Below are positions 46,150 to 55,683 of a stretch of 64,000 nucleotides of DNA, piece by piece. Position 1 is the first letter of the stretch. Each line of letters opens with the position of its first letter. Below the pieces are notes generated by a model. It did no database searches, was not told where the DNA came from, and saw nothing but the letters and a program-made list of their open reading frames with translations. The stretch comes from Pseudomonas putida (GTDB lineage: Bacteria; Pseudomonadota; Gammaproteobacteria; Pseudomonadales; Pseudomonadaceae), in NCBI RefSeq assembly GCF_002025705.1, contig NZ_CP018846.1:487501-551500 (forward strand), written 5' to 3'. The translations under genes and the position numbers were made by a program.

Positions 46150-46333
46150 ATTTTGATCGGAGCGCGGGCAGCTAGCCTTGCAATGTGTGCAAGACGCCAA
46201 TGCAGATCGCGTACCAAGTCGTCAGAGGCTGTGTTAGAAGGGTGTGTACAAAGCGTCGATGCCCAGGCAGAAAGCTGTCTGGGTAGACAAGAAACAACAG
46301 GTGGGGATGATGTTAGCTAGCTAAGAGATTCCA

Positions 46334-46699
46334 TTATTCGATGAGTTCACGCAGCTCACGCATCATTTCGGTGCTGTCGGCTACGTTCAGTTCCACAAGA
46401 CGGTGCAGGTGGGTCATCGATTCGACGTCTATATAGAGGCAGACGAAACCCAGCCGGGTGGCTTCTTCATGGCGCAGCTCCACCTGCATCTGCACGCGCA
46501 CATTGCGGTCGAGGTGGATGATCGCGTCGAAATCCTGGGTCAGGTCGGCATCCCAGGGCGAAGGGCATTCGATCAGCAGGCCCTTGAGCGACAGGTCCAG
46601 CAGCTTCACCGGCCAACGGCGATCGCCTTGGCGCAATTCGGTAGGGGCGTCGAAATCGATGCGCTGGAAACGGCGGCGTTCGTCGGCAGAAGTGGTCAT
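46334..46699 (-). CDS. PilZ domain protein (cyclic-di-GMP binding)
   Basis: This 121-residue protein is nearly all one PilZ domain. The c-di-GMP motifs are visible as RRRFQRI (RxxxR) and LDLSLKGLLIE (D/N-x-S-x-x-G). The start at 46699 is chosen since the domain begins there; 37 upstream codons lack support. Binding of c-di-GMP is expected, and the output is unknown. It diverges from cstA. YfiN, encoded 33 kb away, is one possible source of the signal. Confidence 0.88.
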   Translation of the reverse strand: MTTSADERRRFQRIDFDAPTELRQGDRRWPVKLLDLSLKGLLIECPSPWDADLTQDFDAIIHLDRNVRVQMQVELRHEEATRLGFVCLYIDVESMTHLHRLVELNVADSTEMMRELRELIE

Positions 46700-46969
46700 G
46701 GCAGGCCCCTCGTCAGTTGCTCTGACTATAGACCAGGCATGGCCGTTTCTGCCGGGGCGAGGGCGACGAGGTGCATGGATACAAATATCCCGTACTGCAA
46801 ACAGTAACAACTGGCAGAAATGCTAGGTCCAGGTCGGCCAGGCGGTCCTTGCCGCTCTAGCGTGCCTGCTGGCGGCCTGGCGGTGATCGCAATTCGATAT
46901 GGTAAAGCTGCCAAGCAGGCCCTAGACTCAAGGGGATGTCTATTCCAACCACTTAGCTGGAAGCATGCC

Positions 46970-49036
46970 ATGAACAACAATAACAGCCTGCTACGCCACA
47001 TCCCGTGGCTGGCGCTGGCGGTCATAGGGGCCTGCGCGCTGGGTGTCGTCGCCCTGCGTCGCGGCGAGGCGATCAATGCCTTGTGGATCGTGGTCGCTGC
47101 GGTGGCTATCTACCTGGTCGCCTATCGTTACTACAGCCTCTTCATCGCCACCAAGGTGATGCAACTCGACCCCCGCCGGGCCACCCCTGCGGTGCTCAAC
47201 AACGACGGTCTGGACTACGTTCCGACCAACAAACACATTCTCTTCGGTCACCACTTCGCCGCCATCGCTGGCGCCGGCCCGCTGGTCGGCCCGGTACTCG
47301 CTGCGCAAATGGGCTACCTGCCCGGTACGTTGTGGCTGATCGCCGGCGTGGTGCTGGCTGGTGCGGTGCAGGACTTCATGGTCCTGTTCCTTTCCACTCG
47401 CCGCAACGGTCGCTCGCTGGGCGACATGGTGCGCGAGGAGATGGGCCGCATCCCGGGGACCATCGCCCTGTTCGGCTGCTTCCTGATCATGATCATCATC
47501 CTCGCGGTGCTGGCGCTGATCGTGGTCAAGGCCCTGGCCGAGAGCCCATGGGGCATGTTCACGGTGATGGCGACCATCCCGATCGCGATGTTCATGGGCA
47601 TCTACATGCGCTACATCCGCCCGGGCCGTATCGGCGAAATCTCGGTGGTCGGCGTGGTACTGCTGCTGGCATCGATCTGGCTGGGGGGCCAGATTGCCGC
47701 TGATCCGGTCTGGGGCCCGGCATTCACCTTCACTGGCGTGCAGATCACCTGGATGCTGGTGGGTTACGGCTTCGTCGCTGCTGTACTGCCGGTGTGGCTG
47801 GTTCTGGCGCCACGTGACTACCTGTCGACCTTCCTCAAGATCGGTACCATCATTGCCCTGGCCATCGGCATCCTGGTGACCATGCCCGAGCTGAAAATGC
47901 CGGCGCTGACCCAGTTCACCGACGGTACCGGCCCGGTTTGGAAGGGCACCCTGTTCCCGTTCCTGTTCATCACCATCGCCTGTGGCGCGGTGTCGGGCTT
48001 CCATGCGCTGATCTCTTCGGGGACCACGCCAAAGCTGCTGGACAACGAAGCCAACGCCCGTTACATCGGCTACGGCGGCATGCTGATGGAGTCGTTCGTC
48101 GCCATCATGGCCATGGTTGCCGCCTCGGTGATCGAGCCGGGCGTGTACTTCGCCATGAACAGCCCGGCCGCCGTGGTTGGCGCCGACGTTGCTTCGGTGG
48201 CGCAAACCGTCAGCAGCTGGGGCTTCATGATCACCCCTGAACAGCTCGAAGCGGTTGCCCGCGACATCGGCGAGCACACGGTACTCGCCCGTGCCGGTGG
48301 TGCACCGACCTTGGCAGTGGGTATCGCGCAGATCTTGCACCAGGTGCTGCCGGGTGAAAACACCATGGCCTTCTGGTACCACTTCGCGATCCTGTTCGAA
48401 GCATTGTTCATCCTCACCGCGGTAGACGCCGGTACCCGTGCCGGTCGCTTCATGCTGCAGGACCTGCTGGGCAGCTTCGTACCAGCCCTCAAGCGTACCG
48501 AGTCGTGGACTGCCAACCTGATCGGCACCGCCGGTTGCGTGGCGCTGTGGGGCTACCTGCTGTACCAGGGCGTGATCGACCCGCTGGGTGGCATCAACAC
48601 CCTGTGGCCGCTGTTCGGTATCTCCAACCAGATGCTCGCGGGTATCGCGTTGATGCTCGGCACCGTGGTGCTGATCAAGATGAAGCGCGAGCGCTACATC
48701 TGGGTCACCCTGCTGCCGGCTGCCTGGCTGCTGATCTGCACCACCGCTGCGGGCCTGATCAAGTTGTTCGACCCGAACCCGGCCGTCGGCTTCCTGGCAT
48801 TGGCCAAGAAGTACAGCACCGCGCTGGACGCCGGTCAGGTGCTGGCCCCGGCCAAGGACATCAACCAGATGCAGCACGTAATCTTCAACGCCTACACCAA
48901 TGCCGGCCTGACGATTCTGTTCCTGCTGGTGGTGTTCAGCGTGCTGTTCTTCGCCCTCAAGGTCGGCTACGCCGCCCTCGGCCGCAAAGATCGCACCGAC
49001 AAGGAAACCCCGTTCCAGGCCCTGCCTGACGCTTGA
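46970..49036 (+). CDS. cstA: CstA/BtsT family peptide or pyruvate transporter
   Basis: This 688-residue permease has about 16 to 18 hydrophobic helices and the family segments [23 protein letters not shown] (cut to [17 protein letters not shown]) and [18 protein letters not shown]. coli has CstA (peptides, carbon starvation) and BtsT/YjiY (pyruvate). Here the next genes are yjiX-like and yjiA-like, which is the E. coli btsT layout, so pyruvate uptake is as likely as peptides. The start lies after a weak GGAAG. Confidence 0.93.
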   Translation: MNNNNSLLRHIPWLALAVIGACALGVVALRRGEAINALWIVVAAVAIYLVAYRYYSLFIATKVMQLDPRRATPAVLNNDGLDYVPTNKHILFGHHFAAIAGAGPLVGPVLAAQMGYLPGTLWLIAGVVLAGAVQDFMVLFLSTRRNGRSLGDMVREEMGRIPGTIALFGCFLIMIIILAVLALIVVKALAESPWGMFTVMATIPIAMFMGIYMRYIRPGRIGEISVVGVVLLLASIWLGGQIAADPVWGPAFTFTGVQITWMLVGYGFVAAVLPVWLVLAPRDYLSTFLKIGTIIALAIGILVTMPELKMPALTQFTDGTGPVWKGTLFPFLFITIACGAVSGFHALISSGTTPKLLDNEANARYIGYGGMLMESFVAIMAMVAASVIEPGVYFAMNSPAAVVGADVASVAQTVSSWGFMITPEQLEAVARDIGEHTVLARAGGAPTLAVGIAQILHQVLPGENTMAFWYHFAILFEALFILTAVDAGTRAGRFMLQDLLGSFVPALKRTESWTANLIGTAGCVALWGYLLYQGVIDPLGGINTLWPLFGISNQMLAGIALMLGTVVLIKMKRERYIWVTLLPAAWLLICTTAAGLIKLFDPNPAVGFLALAKKYSTALDAGQVLAPAKDINQMQHVIFNAYTNAGLTILFLLVVFSVLFFALKVGYAALGRKDRTDKETPFQALPDA

Positions 49037-49049
49037 GAGGACTGCAGTG

Positions 49050-49247
49050 ATGTTCAACGACCTGGGTCGACTGGGTAAATACCTGGGGCAGGCAGCCCGC
49101 CTGATGGTCGGCATGCCCGACTACGACAACTACGTCGAGCACATGCAGGCCAAGCACCCGGACAAGCCGGTGATGAGCTACGAGGCGTTCTTCCGGGAAC
49201 GCCAGGAAGCGCGTTATGGTGGCAAGTCCGGGCCCAAGTGCTGTTGA
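49050..49247 (+). CDS. yjiX: YbdD/YjiX family small protein (DUF466)
   Basis: This 65-residue protein follows cstA after 13 bp. The stretch [20 protein letters not shown] and the C-terminal SGPKCC are typical of the family. These proteins always sit after CstA/BtsT-type transporters and are thought to help them. ATG at 49050 is chosen; GTG at 49047 is the other option. Confidence 0.92.
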   Translation: MFNDLGRLGKYLGQAARLMVGMPDYDNYVEHMQAKHPDKPVMSYEAFFRERQEARYGGKSGPKCC

Positions 49248-49267
49248 AACCAATGCCGGCGCGGTCC

Positions 49268-49385
49268 TTGTAGTAGCGGCCTTGTGTCGCGATAGGGCCG
49301 CACAGCGGCCCCAGGTTTCAGCTTCGCAGCAGACATTGCCGGGGCCGCTGTGCGGCCCTATCGCGACACAAGGCCGCTCCTACAG
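49268..49385. repeat. REPIN of the third class between yjiX and yjiA
   Basis: The inverted arms 49268-49312 and 49340-49385 share GCGGCCTTGTGTCGCGATAG and GGGCCGCACAGCGGCCCC. The left arm has one change (TAGTAGCGG for TAGGAGCGG). It splits the otherwise compact yjiX-yjiA pair. The same class occurs at 62246. Confidence 0.92.
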
Positions 49386-49428
49386 GATTGCGGCCTTTCT
49401 TTTTTCTACTGTGCAGGAGATGTTCTGC

Positions 49429-50406
49429 GTGCAGACGCCAATCCCCGTTACTGTCCTCACCGGATTCCTCGGTGCAGGCAAGACCACGCTGCTCAAGCAC
49501 ATGCTCAAGGCCGAGCACGGGCTGAAGATCGCCGTGATCGAGAATGAATTCAGCGAGGCCGGTATCGACAGCCAGCTGCTTGGCGATGAGCCGGTACAGG
49601 TCATGACCCTGGCCAATGGCTGCGTGTGCTGCAGCATCCATGGCGACCTTACCCGTGCCCTTTACCTGCTGCTCGAACGCCTGGATGCCGGCGAGATCGC
49701 CTTCGACCGCCTGGTGATCGAATGCACAGGCCTGGCCGACCCGGCGCCCGTTGCGCAGACCTTTTTCGTCGACGAAGAACTGCGTGACCGCTACATCCTC
49801 GATGGCATCATCACTTTGGTCGATGCCGCCCACGCCGAGGTGCATCTGACCCAGACCATTGCCCAGGCCCAGGTCGGTTTTGCCGATCGCCTGCTGCTGA
49901 GCAAAACGGACCTGGTCGAGCCAGCTGCGGTGGAGGCCCTGCGTGAGCGCCTGGCTCGGATCAATGGCCGGGCAGCCATCCGCGTGGTCGAGCATGGCCG
50001 CATCGACCTGGCCGAGCTCCTCGATGTGCGCGGCTTCAACCTCAATCCGGACCTGGGCGCCAACCTCAAGCCGAGCCTGCGTCCGCTGCTCAAGCCGGCC
50101 ACGCCGGACCGGATTTCCACCCTGGTGCTGCGCACCGAGACCGCGCTGGACATCGACCGCCTCAGCGACTTCATGAATGAACTGCTGGAGGAGCATGGCA
50201 AGCAGTTGCTGCGCTACAAGGGCGTGCTGAACATTGCCGGCGAGGACCGCCGCCTGGTGTTCCAGGGCGTGCTCAAGCTCTACGGCTTTGACTGGGACGC
50301 CGAATGGGCGGCAGGCGAGAACCGCGAGAGCGTGATGGTGTTCATTGCCGATGAACTGCCCGAAGCTAAGATTCGGGCTGGGTTCGAGGCGCTGGCTGCG
50401 GGTTGA
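49429..50406 (+). CDS. yjiA: CobW/YjiA family GTPase (metal chaperone type)
   Basis: This protein of about 325 residues has Walker A GFLGAGKTT, the CxCC metal motif in NGCVCCSI, the switch EC/TGLADP and the SKTDL guanine motif, all typical of G3E GTPases that bind zinc or cobalt. The start is set at GTG 49429, since AGGAG lies 9 bp before it and E. coli YjiA begins at the matching point. An ATG at 49420 is also possible but has no spacing to that site. Its end overlaps the convergent MetF-like gene by 41 bp. Confidence 0.9.
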   Translation: MQTPIPVTVLTGFLGAGKTTLLKHMLKAEHGLKIAVIENEFSEAGIDSQLLGDEPVQVMTLANGCVCCSIHGDLTRALYLLLERLDAGEIAFDRLVIECTGLADPAPVAQTFFVDEELRDRYILDGIITLVDAAHAEVHLTQTIAQAQVGFADRLLLSKTDLVEPAAVEALRERLARINGRAAIRVVEHGRIDLAELLDVRGFNLNPDLGANLKPSLRPLLKPATPDRISTLVLRTETALDIDRLSDFMNELLEEHGKQLLRYKGVLNIAGEDRRLVFQGVLKLYGFDWDAEWAAGENRESVMVFIADELPEAKIRAGFEALAAG

Positions 50407-51853
50407 GCCGGCGTGGCGACTGGGCCTCGAACCACTGCGGCCATGAGCTGCGGTGGCGTGTTTCGACCTCGATGCACGGGATCAGTCGCTCGGTGAGCAC
50501 AGCGGTTTGCCGCACGGCCTTGGCGGTGCGGTATTTGACGCTGTGAATGCACTCACGGTCGCCAAACTCGCAGCGGTTCAGCGCCGTGCCCCCGCAAGGG
50601 CCGTTGGCCAGGCCTTTGGGGCAGGTTTCCGGGCAGGTGTACAGGGTGTCTTCCAGGCGGCAGCGGCCGCAGGTGTCGCAGCCTACCAGAGGGCGTTTGA
50701 CTGCCCGCTCCAGCCCGTGCAGCACGCGGGCTCCACGCTTGGTTGCCCAGAGTGGCTGACGCACGGCCCAACCGAACGTTTTGCTGAGCCAGTTGGCACG
50801 GCTGAACAGCAGCGAATGAGTGGTGTGCAGCAGGTGATAGCGGACTTTTTCCTTGCTTGAGGCACTGACTGTCGATTCGCCCTGGCGCCAGTTGCCCTGT
50901 GGCGGATGGAACGCGACGATGGGTAGGCCCGGCATCTGCCAGCTGTCGGCCCAGGCGGGCGCCCAGTGCTCCAGTGAGTGGATTTGCGCTTGCCAGTGGT
51001 GCAAACGCTCCTCCAGTGCAAGCAGTTGCTTGAGCTCGTGAATTCCCGACAGGTGCACGCCCGCGTAACCCATCAGCTTTACACCGATGATCTGCAGGGC
51101 CAGGCGGTCGACGCTGCGCGCCTGGGCAAAGGCCTTGGACACCTTGCTTTCAGCTTCGAGCATGTCGCACATCGAGGGCGACACGGTTACCCCCGCCACG
51201 TGCTCGAGCATCGTCGCGCGGCCATGGGTCAGGCCCATCAGGCAGGCCAGCATCGGTTTGGGCGAGGCCTGGCGTTGCATCCAGAGGATGGCTTCCTGGT
51301 GTTTGCCGGCATCGAAGCCGAGTTGCAGGGTGAGGAAGTCGGCGCCAGCGGCGAGCTTTTTTTCGGCCTTGAAGTACTGTGCGCCGCCTTCTTCCTCGTG
51401 GTACTTGAACGGGTTCAGTGCCGCGCCGAGCAACCAGTGCGGGCAGGCCTGGCGCGCAATCAGCAAGGCGGCGACCGACTCCAGGTAGCGCACCGGGCGC
51501 TCACCGGGTTGGTGGCCGGGCAGGCGGTCGCCGGTGAGCAGCAGCAACTGATCGTGGCCGGCAGCGTCCATGCGCTGCAGCTGAGCCAGAAGATGGTGAC
51601 GCTCGCGGTCCTTGCCGGAGAAGTGCGGCAGGGCGGGGAGCGGGGTGCTGAAAGAGGCGAGGGCGTCCAGTGGCGACATGTCCAGCGGGCTGCCCACGCG
51701 GTCGCCGATGGCGACGGTCATGGGCCAGCCGCACAATTGCCCGCGGGCCATGATCGCCTCCATCGCGGCGAAGCGTTCCGCCGAGGGCTTGGGGACGAAT
51801 TCCATGACGCAGACGAAGTGCTTTTCGCGTAGCGCGGCTTTCAGCAGGCTCAT
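50366..51853 (-). CDS. MetF-type methylenetetrahydrofolate reductase fused to a Cys-rich MTHFR_C (MetV-like) domain
   Basis: This 495-residue protein has two parts. Residues about 1-340 look like the MTHFR TIM barrel, starting FVCVMEFVPKPSAERF. TGDRLPG, GADFLTLQLGFD and a GITVSP-like site follow. Residues about 375-460 hold a dense Cys set (CDTCGRC, YTCPETCPKG, NGPCGG), as in the MetV/MTHFR_C domain linked to FeS or zinc in acetogens. It diverges from a stand-alone MetE N-terminal domain gene, so a role in methyl-group or methionine metabolism is likely but unproven. Its 3' end overlaps yjiA by 41 bp. Confidence 0.85.
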   Translation of the reverse strand: MSLLKAALREKHFVCVMEFVPKPSAERFAAMEAIMARGQLCGWPMTVAIGDRVGSPLDMSPLDALASFSTPLPALPHFSGKDRERHHLLAQLQRMDAAGHDQLLLLTGDRLPGHQPGERPVRYLESVAALLIARQACPHWLLGAALNPFKYHEEEGGAQYFKAEKKLAAGADFLTLQLGFDAGKHQEAILWMQRQASPKPMLACLMGLTHGRATMLEHVAGVTVSPSMCDMLEAESKVSKAFAQARSVDRLALQIIGVKLMGYAGVHLSGIHELKQLLALEERLHHWQAQIHSLEHWAPAWADSWQMPGLPIVAFHPPQGNWRQGESTVSASSKEKVRYHLLHTTHSLLFSRANWLSKTFGWAVRQPLWATKRGARVLHGLERAVKRPLVGCDTCGRCRLEDTLYTCPETCPKGLANGPCGGTALNRCEFGDRECIHSVKYRTAKAVRQTAVLTERLIPCIEVETRHRSSWPQWFEAQSPRRLNPQPAPRTQPES

Positions 51854-51980
51854 GGCTCGAGGGCACCTGGAGTATTCAGGTTGGCATTGTGCGGCAGGTT
51901 ATCGGTTGGGCTCATGTCTGAATACGTAGGCTGCTGCTCTGAACAAGACATTCGGGTTCATCGGCATCATGAGTATTTCT

Positions 51981-52013
51981 TGAGTTCATCTCAAATTTAA
52001 TGAGTTTGTCTCA
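51981..52013. promoter_or_regulatory. Tandem TGAG-N5-CTCA boxes (MetR-like) in the MetF/MetE-N divergon
   Basis: TGAGTTCATCTCA (51981-51993) and TGAGTTTGTCTCA (52001-52013) are two inverted repeats 20 bp apart, two helical turns. Each fits the LysR T-N11-A rule and resembles the MetR box TGAA-N5-TTCA with one base changed per arm. They lie 70-102 bp before the MetE-N gene and 128-160 bp before the MetF-like gene. Confidence 0.65.
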
Positions 52014-52082
52014 GGCGCTCACTGGTCGGAAAATTCCCCCATTCATTTCGGTACTCTTTTTCGGAACTCTGAGGGACAAGAC

Positions 52083-52934
52083 ATGGCACTGGCACACAAC
52101 CTGGGGTTCCCCCGTATCGGCCGCGACCGCGAGCTGCGTGCCCGCCACTGGCAAATGCAGAAAGACGCTGGCATCGAGCTGCTGCCGGTCGGCGATTCTG
52201 CCTGGTACGACCAAGTGCCGCCGCATTCGCTCAGCACTGACGACCAGCAGTTTGCCCAACACTGGGAACAGCTGTTCGAAGAAGTCAAGGAAGCAAAGGC
52301 CCTGGGCCATGCGGTCAAGCCGGTGGTGATAGGCCCATTGACCTACCTTTGGCTGGGTAAGAAAAACGGCAGCGACCTCGACGAGCTGGAATTGCTGGAA
52401 CGCCTTCTGCCGCTGTATGACCAGGCCCTCAACCGCCTGGCTGCCCTGGGTGTGGAATGGGTACAGATCGATGAGCCGATCCTGGCCCAGGACCTGCCTC
52501 AGGACTGGAAAAACGCCTACGAACGCGTTTACAACATCCTTCAGCGTGCACCGCTGAAGAAGCTGATCGCCATTTATTCCGGTGGTTTGGAGGGCAACCT
52601 CGGCTTGGCCGTCAACCTGCCGGTCGATGGCCTGCATATCGACTTGGTCCAGGCCCCCGACCAGTACCCGACCATCCTCGACCGCCTGCCGGCGTACAAG
52701 GTGCTTTCGCTGGGCCTGGTTGACGGCAACAACGCCTCGTCTTGCGATCTGGAAAAGACCCTGGACCTGCTGCGTGACGCTCATGATCGCCTGGGGGAGC
52801 GGCTGTGGGTGGCTGCATCCTGCTCATTGCTGCACAGCCCGGTCGAACAGGCCGTGCAGAAATGTCAGGAAGTTGTGCTGCTGGCCAGCGCCATCAATCA
52901 AGCGGCCACTTACGAGTTACGCGCCACTGCCTGA
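52083..52934 (+). CDS. Stand-alone MetE N-terminal domain protein
   Basis: This 283-residue protein resembles only the N-terminal half of cobalamin-independent methionine synthase MetE. Shared stretches are LAHNLGFPRIGRDRELRARH, ELLPVGDSAWYDQV, KPVVIGPLTYLWLGK, GVEWVQIDEPIL and LWVAASCSLLHSP. It ends cleanly at the domain border. The C-terminal catalytic half with the His-Cys-Glu-Cys zinc site is absent, and loops are shortened (about 40 residues lost near residue 50). So it cannot be a normal MetE. It may bind folate or act with a partner. GAGGG precedes the start. No frameshift is seen. Confidence 0.83.
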   Translation: MALAHNLGFPRIGRDRELRARHWQMQKDAGIELLPVGDSAWYDQVPPHSLSTDDQQFAQHWEQLFEEVKEAKALGHAVKPVVIGPLTYLWLGKKNGSDLDELELLERLLPLYDQALNRLAALGVEWVQIDEPILAQDLPQDWKNAYERVYNILQRAPLKKLIAIYSGGLEGNLGLAVNLPVDGLHIDLVQAPDQYPTILDRLPAYKVLSLGLVDGNNASSCDLEKTLDLLRDAHDRLGERLWVAASCSLLHSPVEQAVQKCQEVVLLASAINQAATYELRATA

Positions 52935-52955
52935 TGCTGCGCAGTCAGTGCCGCA

Positions 52956-54134
52956 TCAACGCTCTATCGCCAGTGCGACACCCTGGCCACCACCAATGCA
53001 CAAGGTGGCCAGCCCTTTGCGGGCATCCCGCTTGATCATTTCATGCAGCAAGGTCACCAGCACCCGGCACCCGGAAGCACCAATCGGGTGGCCCAGGGCA
53101 ATTGCCCCGCCATTGACGTTGACCTTGCTCGCATCCCACTCCAGCGCCTTGCCCACCGCCAGTGCCTGCGCGGCAAAGGCCTCGTTGGCCTCGATCAGGT
53201 CAAGGTCAGCCAGCTGCCAGCCGGCCTTGTCCAGGCAGCGCTGGGTCGCCGACACCGGGCCAATGCCCATGATCGCCGGGTCCACCCCCGCGCTGGCATA
53301 AGCGGCAATCTTTGCCAGTACAGGCAGCCCCAGGGTCTGGGCCTTGTTGGCGCTCATCAGCAGCACTGCGGCGGCGCCGTCGTTGAGGCTGGAGGCGTTG
53401 CCGGCAGTGACGCTGCCGTCCTTCTTGAAGGCCGGGCGCAACTTGGCCAGCGATTCGACGGTGGTGTCCGGGCGTGGTTGTTCATCGCGGGCGAAGACTT
53501 TTGGCTCGCCTTTTTTCTGCGGCATCACGATCGGGGTGATTTCATCCTTGAAGCGGCCTGCTTCGATCGCCGCCACGGCCTTGCGCTGCGACTCGGCGGC
53601 GAAGGCGTCTTGCTGCTCGCGGCTGAGGCCATATTTGTCTACCAGGTTTTCAGCGGTGATGCCCATGTGGTAGTCGTTGAAGGCATCCCACAGGCCATCG
53701 CTGATCATGCTATCGATCAGCTGGCCATGGCCCATGCGCTGGCCGGTACGTGCCGAAGGCATCACGTACGGGGCCAGGCTCATGTTCTCCTGGCCACCGG
53801 CGATCACCACCTCGGCGTCACCGCAGCGGATTGCCTGGGCTGCCAGATGCAGTGCCTTCAGGCCCGAACCGCAGACTTTGTTCAGGGTCAGTGCCGGCAC
53901 GCTGTAGGGCAGGCCGGCCTTGATCGCAGCCTGGCGCGCAGGGTTCTGCCCGGCACCGGCGGTGAGCACCTGGCCGAGGATCACTTCGTCGACCTGGGCC
54001 GGGTCCAGCTGGGTCTGCTCCAGCAGCTGTTTGATCACCGCCGCACCGAGGTCCACGGCAGGCACAGTGGCCAGGGCACCTTGGAAGCTGCCGATGGCGG
54101 TACGGGTTGCGGCGACGATGACCACGTCGTTCAT
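52956..54134 (-). CDS. Acetyl-CoA acetyltransferase (thiolase II)
   Basis: This 392-residue thiolase condenses or cleaves acetoacetyl-CoA. The acyl-binding Cys lies in [15 protein letters not shown] (about 88), the central [11 protein letters not shown] motif carries the Asn, and the C-terminal [15 protein letters not shown] and CIGGGQG motifs hold the active His and Cys. Homologues are AtoB/PhaA/ThlA; the pathway is not fixed by context. The 436-bp gap upstream holds the large palindrome at 54244-54565. Confidence 0.93.
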   Translation of the reverse strand: MNDVVIVAATRTAIGSFQGALATVPAVDLGAAVIKQLLEQTQLDPAQVDEVILGQVLTAGAGQNPARQAAIKAGLPYSVPALTLNKVCGSGLKALHLAAQAIRCGDAEVVIAGGQENMSLAPYVMPSARTGQRMGHGQLIDSMISDGLWDAFNDYHMGITAENLVDKYGLSREQQDAFAAESQRKAVAAIEAGRFKDEITPIVMPQKKGEPKVFARDEQPRPDTTVESLAKLRPAFKKDGSVTAGNASSLNDGAAAVLLMSANKAQTLGLPVLAKIAAYASAGVDPAIMGIGPVSATQRCLDKAGWQLADLDLIEANEAFAAQALAVGKALEWDASKVNVNGGAIALGHPIGASGCRVLVTLLHEMIKRDARKGLATLCIGGGQGVALAIER

Positions 54135-54243
54135 GTTGTTGTTCTCCGGGCAATGGGCGTAGTGCTGCCAGCATCGGCGGGTTTGGTTGATTTGTTAAGT
54201 TTGTTTTTCTTTCTGATTGATGTGAAAAGCCAATCAATGGGCT

Positions 54244-54565
54244 GCCAGGTGCATGTCGCAAGTGCTTCGGCGCCTGCGAGATCGAGCGCCGCCCGCGCGG
54301 CGCATCGCGGATAAATCCGCTCCCACATTTGTTGCAACGTGGCCTTTCCTGTCAGGCCATGGTTTTCAGCCTTGTTGGCATGACGGGATTTTGAGGTGGG
54401 CATTGATGCCGCTTCACCTGACTTGAGTCATGCGCCAAGGCGGGCAACCATGGCCTATCAGGTTCGGCACGTTGCAACAAATGTAGGAGCGGATTTATCC
54501 GCGATGCGCCGCGCGGGCGGCGCTCGGTCTCGCAGGCTCCGAACTTCTGTCGACATGCACCTGGC
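54244..54565. repeat. Large (322-bp) imperfect palindrome with REP-like core
   Basis: Arms 54244-54342 and 54467-54565 are inverted copies, about 90 of 99 positions alike by hand alignment. They include GCGGATAAATCCGCTCC, a REP-type core, and start GCCAGGTGCATGTCG. The inner 124 bp also pair in parts (GGCCATGGTT, GCATTGATGC at the exact centre). The symmetry sum is constant from the outer ends to the centre. It lies between the thiolase start and the end of the agu2A' gene and could form a cruciform. Nothing else is in this gap. Confidence 0.88.
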
Positions 54566-54570
54566 GGCCT

Positions 54571-55680
54571 TCACACAGCCGGGCACTGGTGGGTGACGCA
54601 ATGAATCCCTCCACCCCCGGCCGCAATCGCATCGATATCCAATTGCACGATATCCCGCCCCGGATACAACACGGCCAACAACGCCCGCGCCTTTTCATCG
54701 GCCTGCGCATCACCGAACTGCGGTGCGATGATCGCGCCGTTGATCACGAAGTAGTTGATATACCCTGCCGCGAAGTCGTTGTTGCCCTGGCTGAACCTGT
54801 TGCGCCGCCCACGCAGAGGCGGCGAGACGACATGCACCTGCAAACGCCTGCCTTCGGCATCGGTGGCCTTCTTGAGTATCTCCAGGTGCTTGCGGGTTAC
54901 CGCGTGGTCATAGGAGTCCGGGTCGTTGTCCAGGTTGGCGATCACTACCCCCGGGCGCACGAAGCGGGCATAGAAGTCCACATGCCCGTCAGTGATGTCT
55001 TCCCCGGCAATGCCCGGCAGCCAGATGATCTTGCTCAGCCCCAGGCGTGCCTTGAGTTCGGCCTCGACGTCGGCCTTGCTCCAGCCCGGGTTGCGGTTGG
55101 CATTGATCCAGCTGCTCTCGGTCATGATGCCGGTGCCATGGCCGTCCACCTCGATGGCGCCACCTTCGCCCACCAGCTCGCTGCGCTGGTAACGGGCGCC
55201 GGCCAGGGTGGCAACGCGCTTGGCCAGCTGCGCGTCGTTGCGGTGGCGTTGCTTGTTGCCCCAGCCGTTGAAGTTGAAGTCCACCGCTGCGAGGGCGCCG
55301 TCATCGTCGACGACGAAGTTGGCGCTGATGTCGCGCATCCAGATGTCGTCCAGGTCGCAGGTGACGAAGTGGATGTTGCTGCTGCCACAGTGCCGTTCTG
55401 CCAGTTCACGCTCGCTGGCGCGGCAGAACACCGTCAGCGGCTGGTAGCGGGCGATGGCCTGGGCGATACGGCCCTGGGCGGCCTGCACGTCAGCGGTGAA
55501 GTCCTCCCAGATCGCATCCTGCGCACCAAAGGCGATGAACGCGCGTTGCTGCGGCTCGCCTTCGTCAGGCATGAACCAGCGCCCGGGCTCCTCGGCGCGG
55601 GCCAGGCCCAGTGGCAGGCCGAGGCCGGCCCCAAGGCCGGCGGCCAGTGACAGTTGCAGAAAGGTTCTACGGCTTGGCAT
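54571..55680 (-). CDS. agu2A': Tat-exported agmatine deiminase family protein (Agu2A'-like)
   Basis: This 369-residue protein belongs to the PPAD/agmatine deiminase family. It has a twin-arginine signal (SRRTFLQLS, hydrophobic stretch, AXA-type cut near residue 29), so it should fold in the cytoplasm and go to the periplasm. The catalytic Cys is in GGGGIHCVTHQ, with the His in DGHVDFYARF. The usual WCRDSGP motif reads IWMRDISA, so fine specificity may differ. P. aeruginosa PA14 Agu2A' is a Tat-secreted agmatine deiminase in an operon of this layout. Confidence 0.88.
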   Translation of the reverse strand: MPSRRTFLQLSLAAGLGAGLGLPLGLARAEEPGRWFMPDEGEPQQRAFIAFGAQDAIWEDFTADVQAAQGRIAQAIARYQPLTVFCRASERELAERHCGSSNIHFVTCDLDDIWMRDISANFVVDDDGALAAVDFNFNGWGNKQRHRNDAQLAKRVATLAGARYQRSELVGEGGAIEVDGHGTGIMTESSWINANRNPGWSKADVEAELKARLGLSKIIWLPGIAGEDITDGHVDFYARFVRPGVVIANLDNDPDSYDHAVTRKHLEILKKATDAEGRRLQVHVVSPPLRGRRNRFSQGNNDFAAGYINYFVINGAIIAPQFGDAQADEKARALLAVLYPGRDIVQLDIDAIAAGGGGIHCVTHQCPAV

Positions 55681-55683
55681 GGG

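Noticed and set aside
46991..49114. A 707-codon frame antisense to cstA.
   Set aside because: The sense frame is an intact transporter; the antisense frame is a composition shadow.
49248..49428. Repeats considered as a CRISPR or a transposon.
   Set aside because: They are inverted pairs of a known REP type without spacers or a transposase; the same holds for the other REPINs.
51854..52082. Possible SAM or cobalamin riboswitch in the MetF/MetE-N gap.
   Set aside because: No aptamer-like conserved segments were seen; the tandem inverted repeats explain the visible structure.
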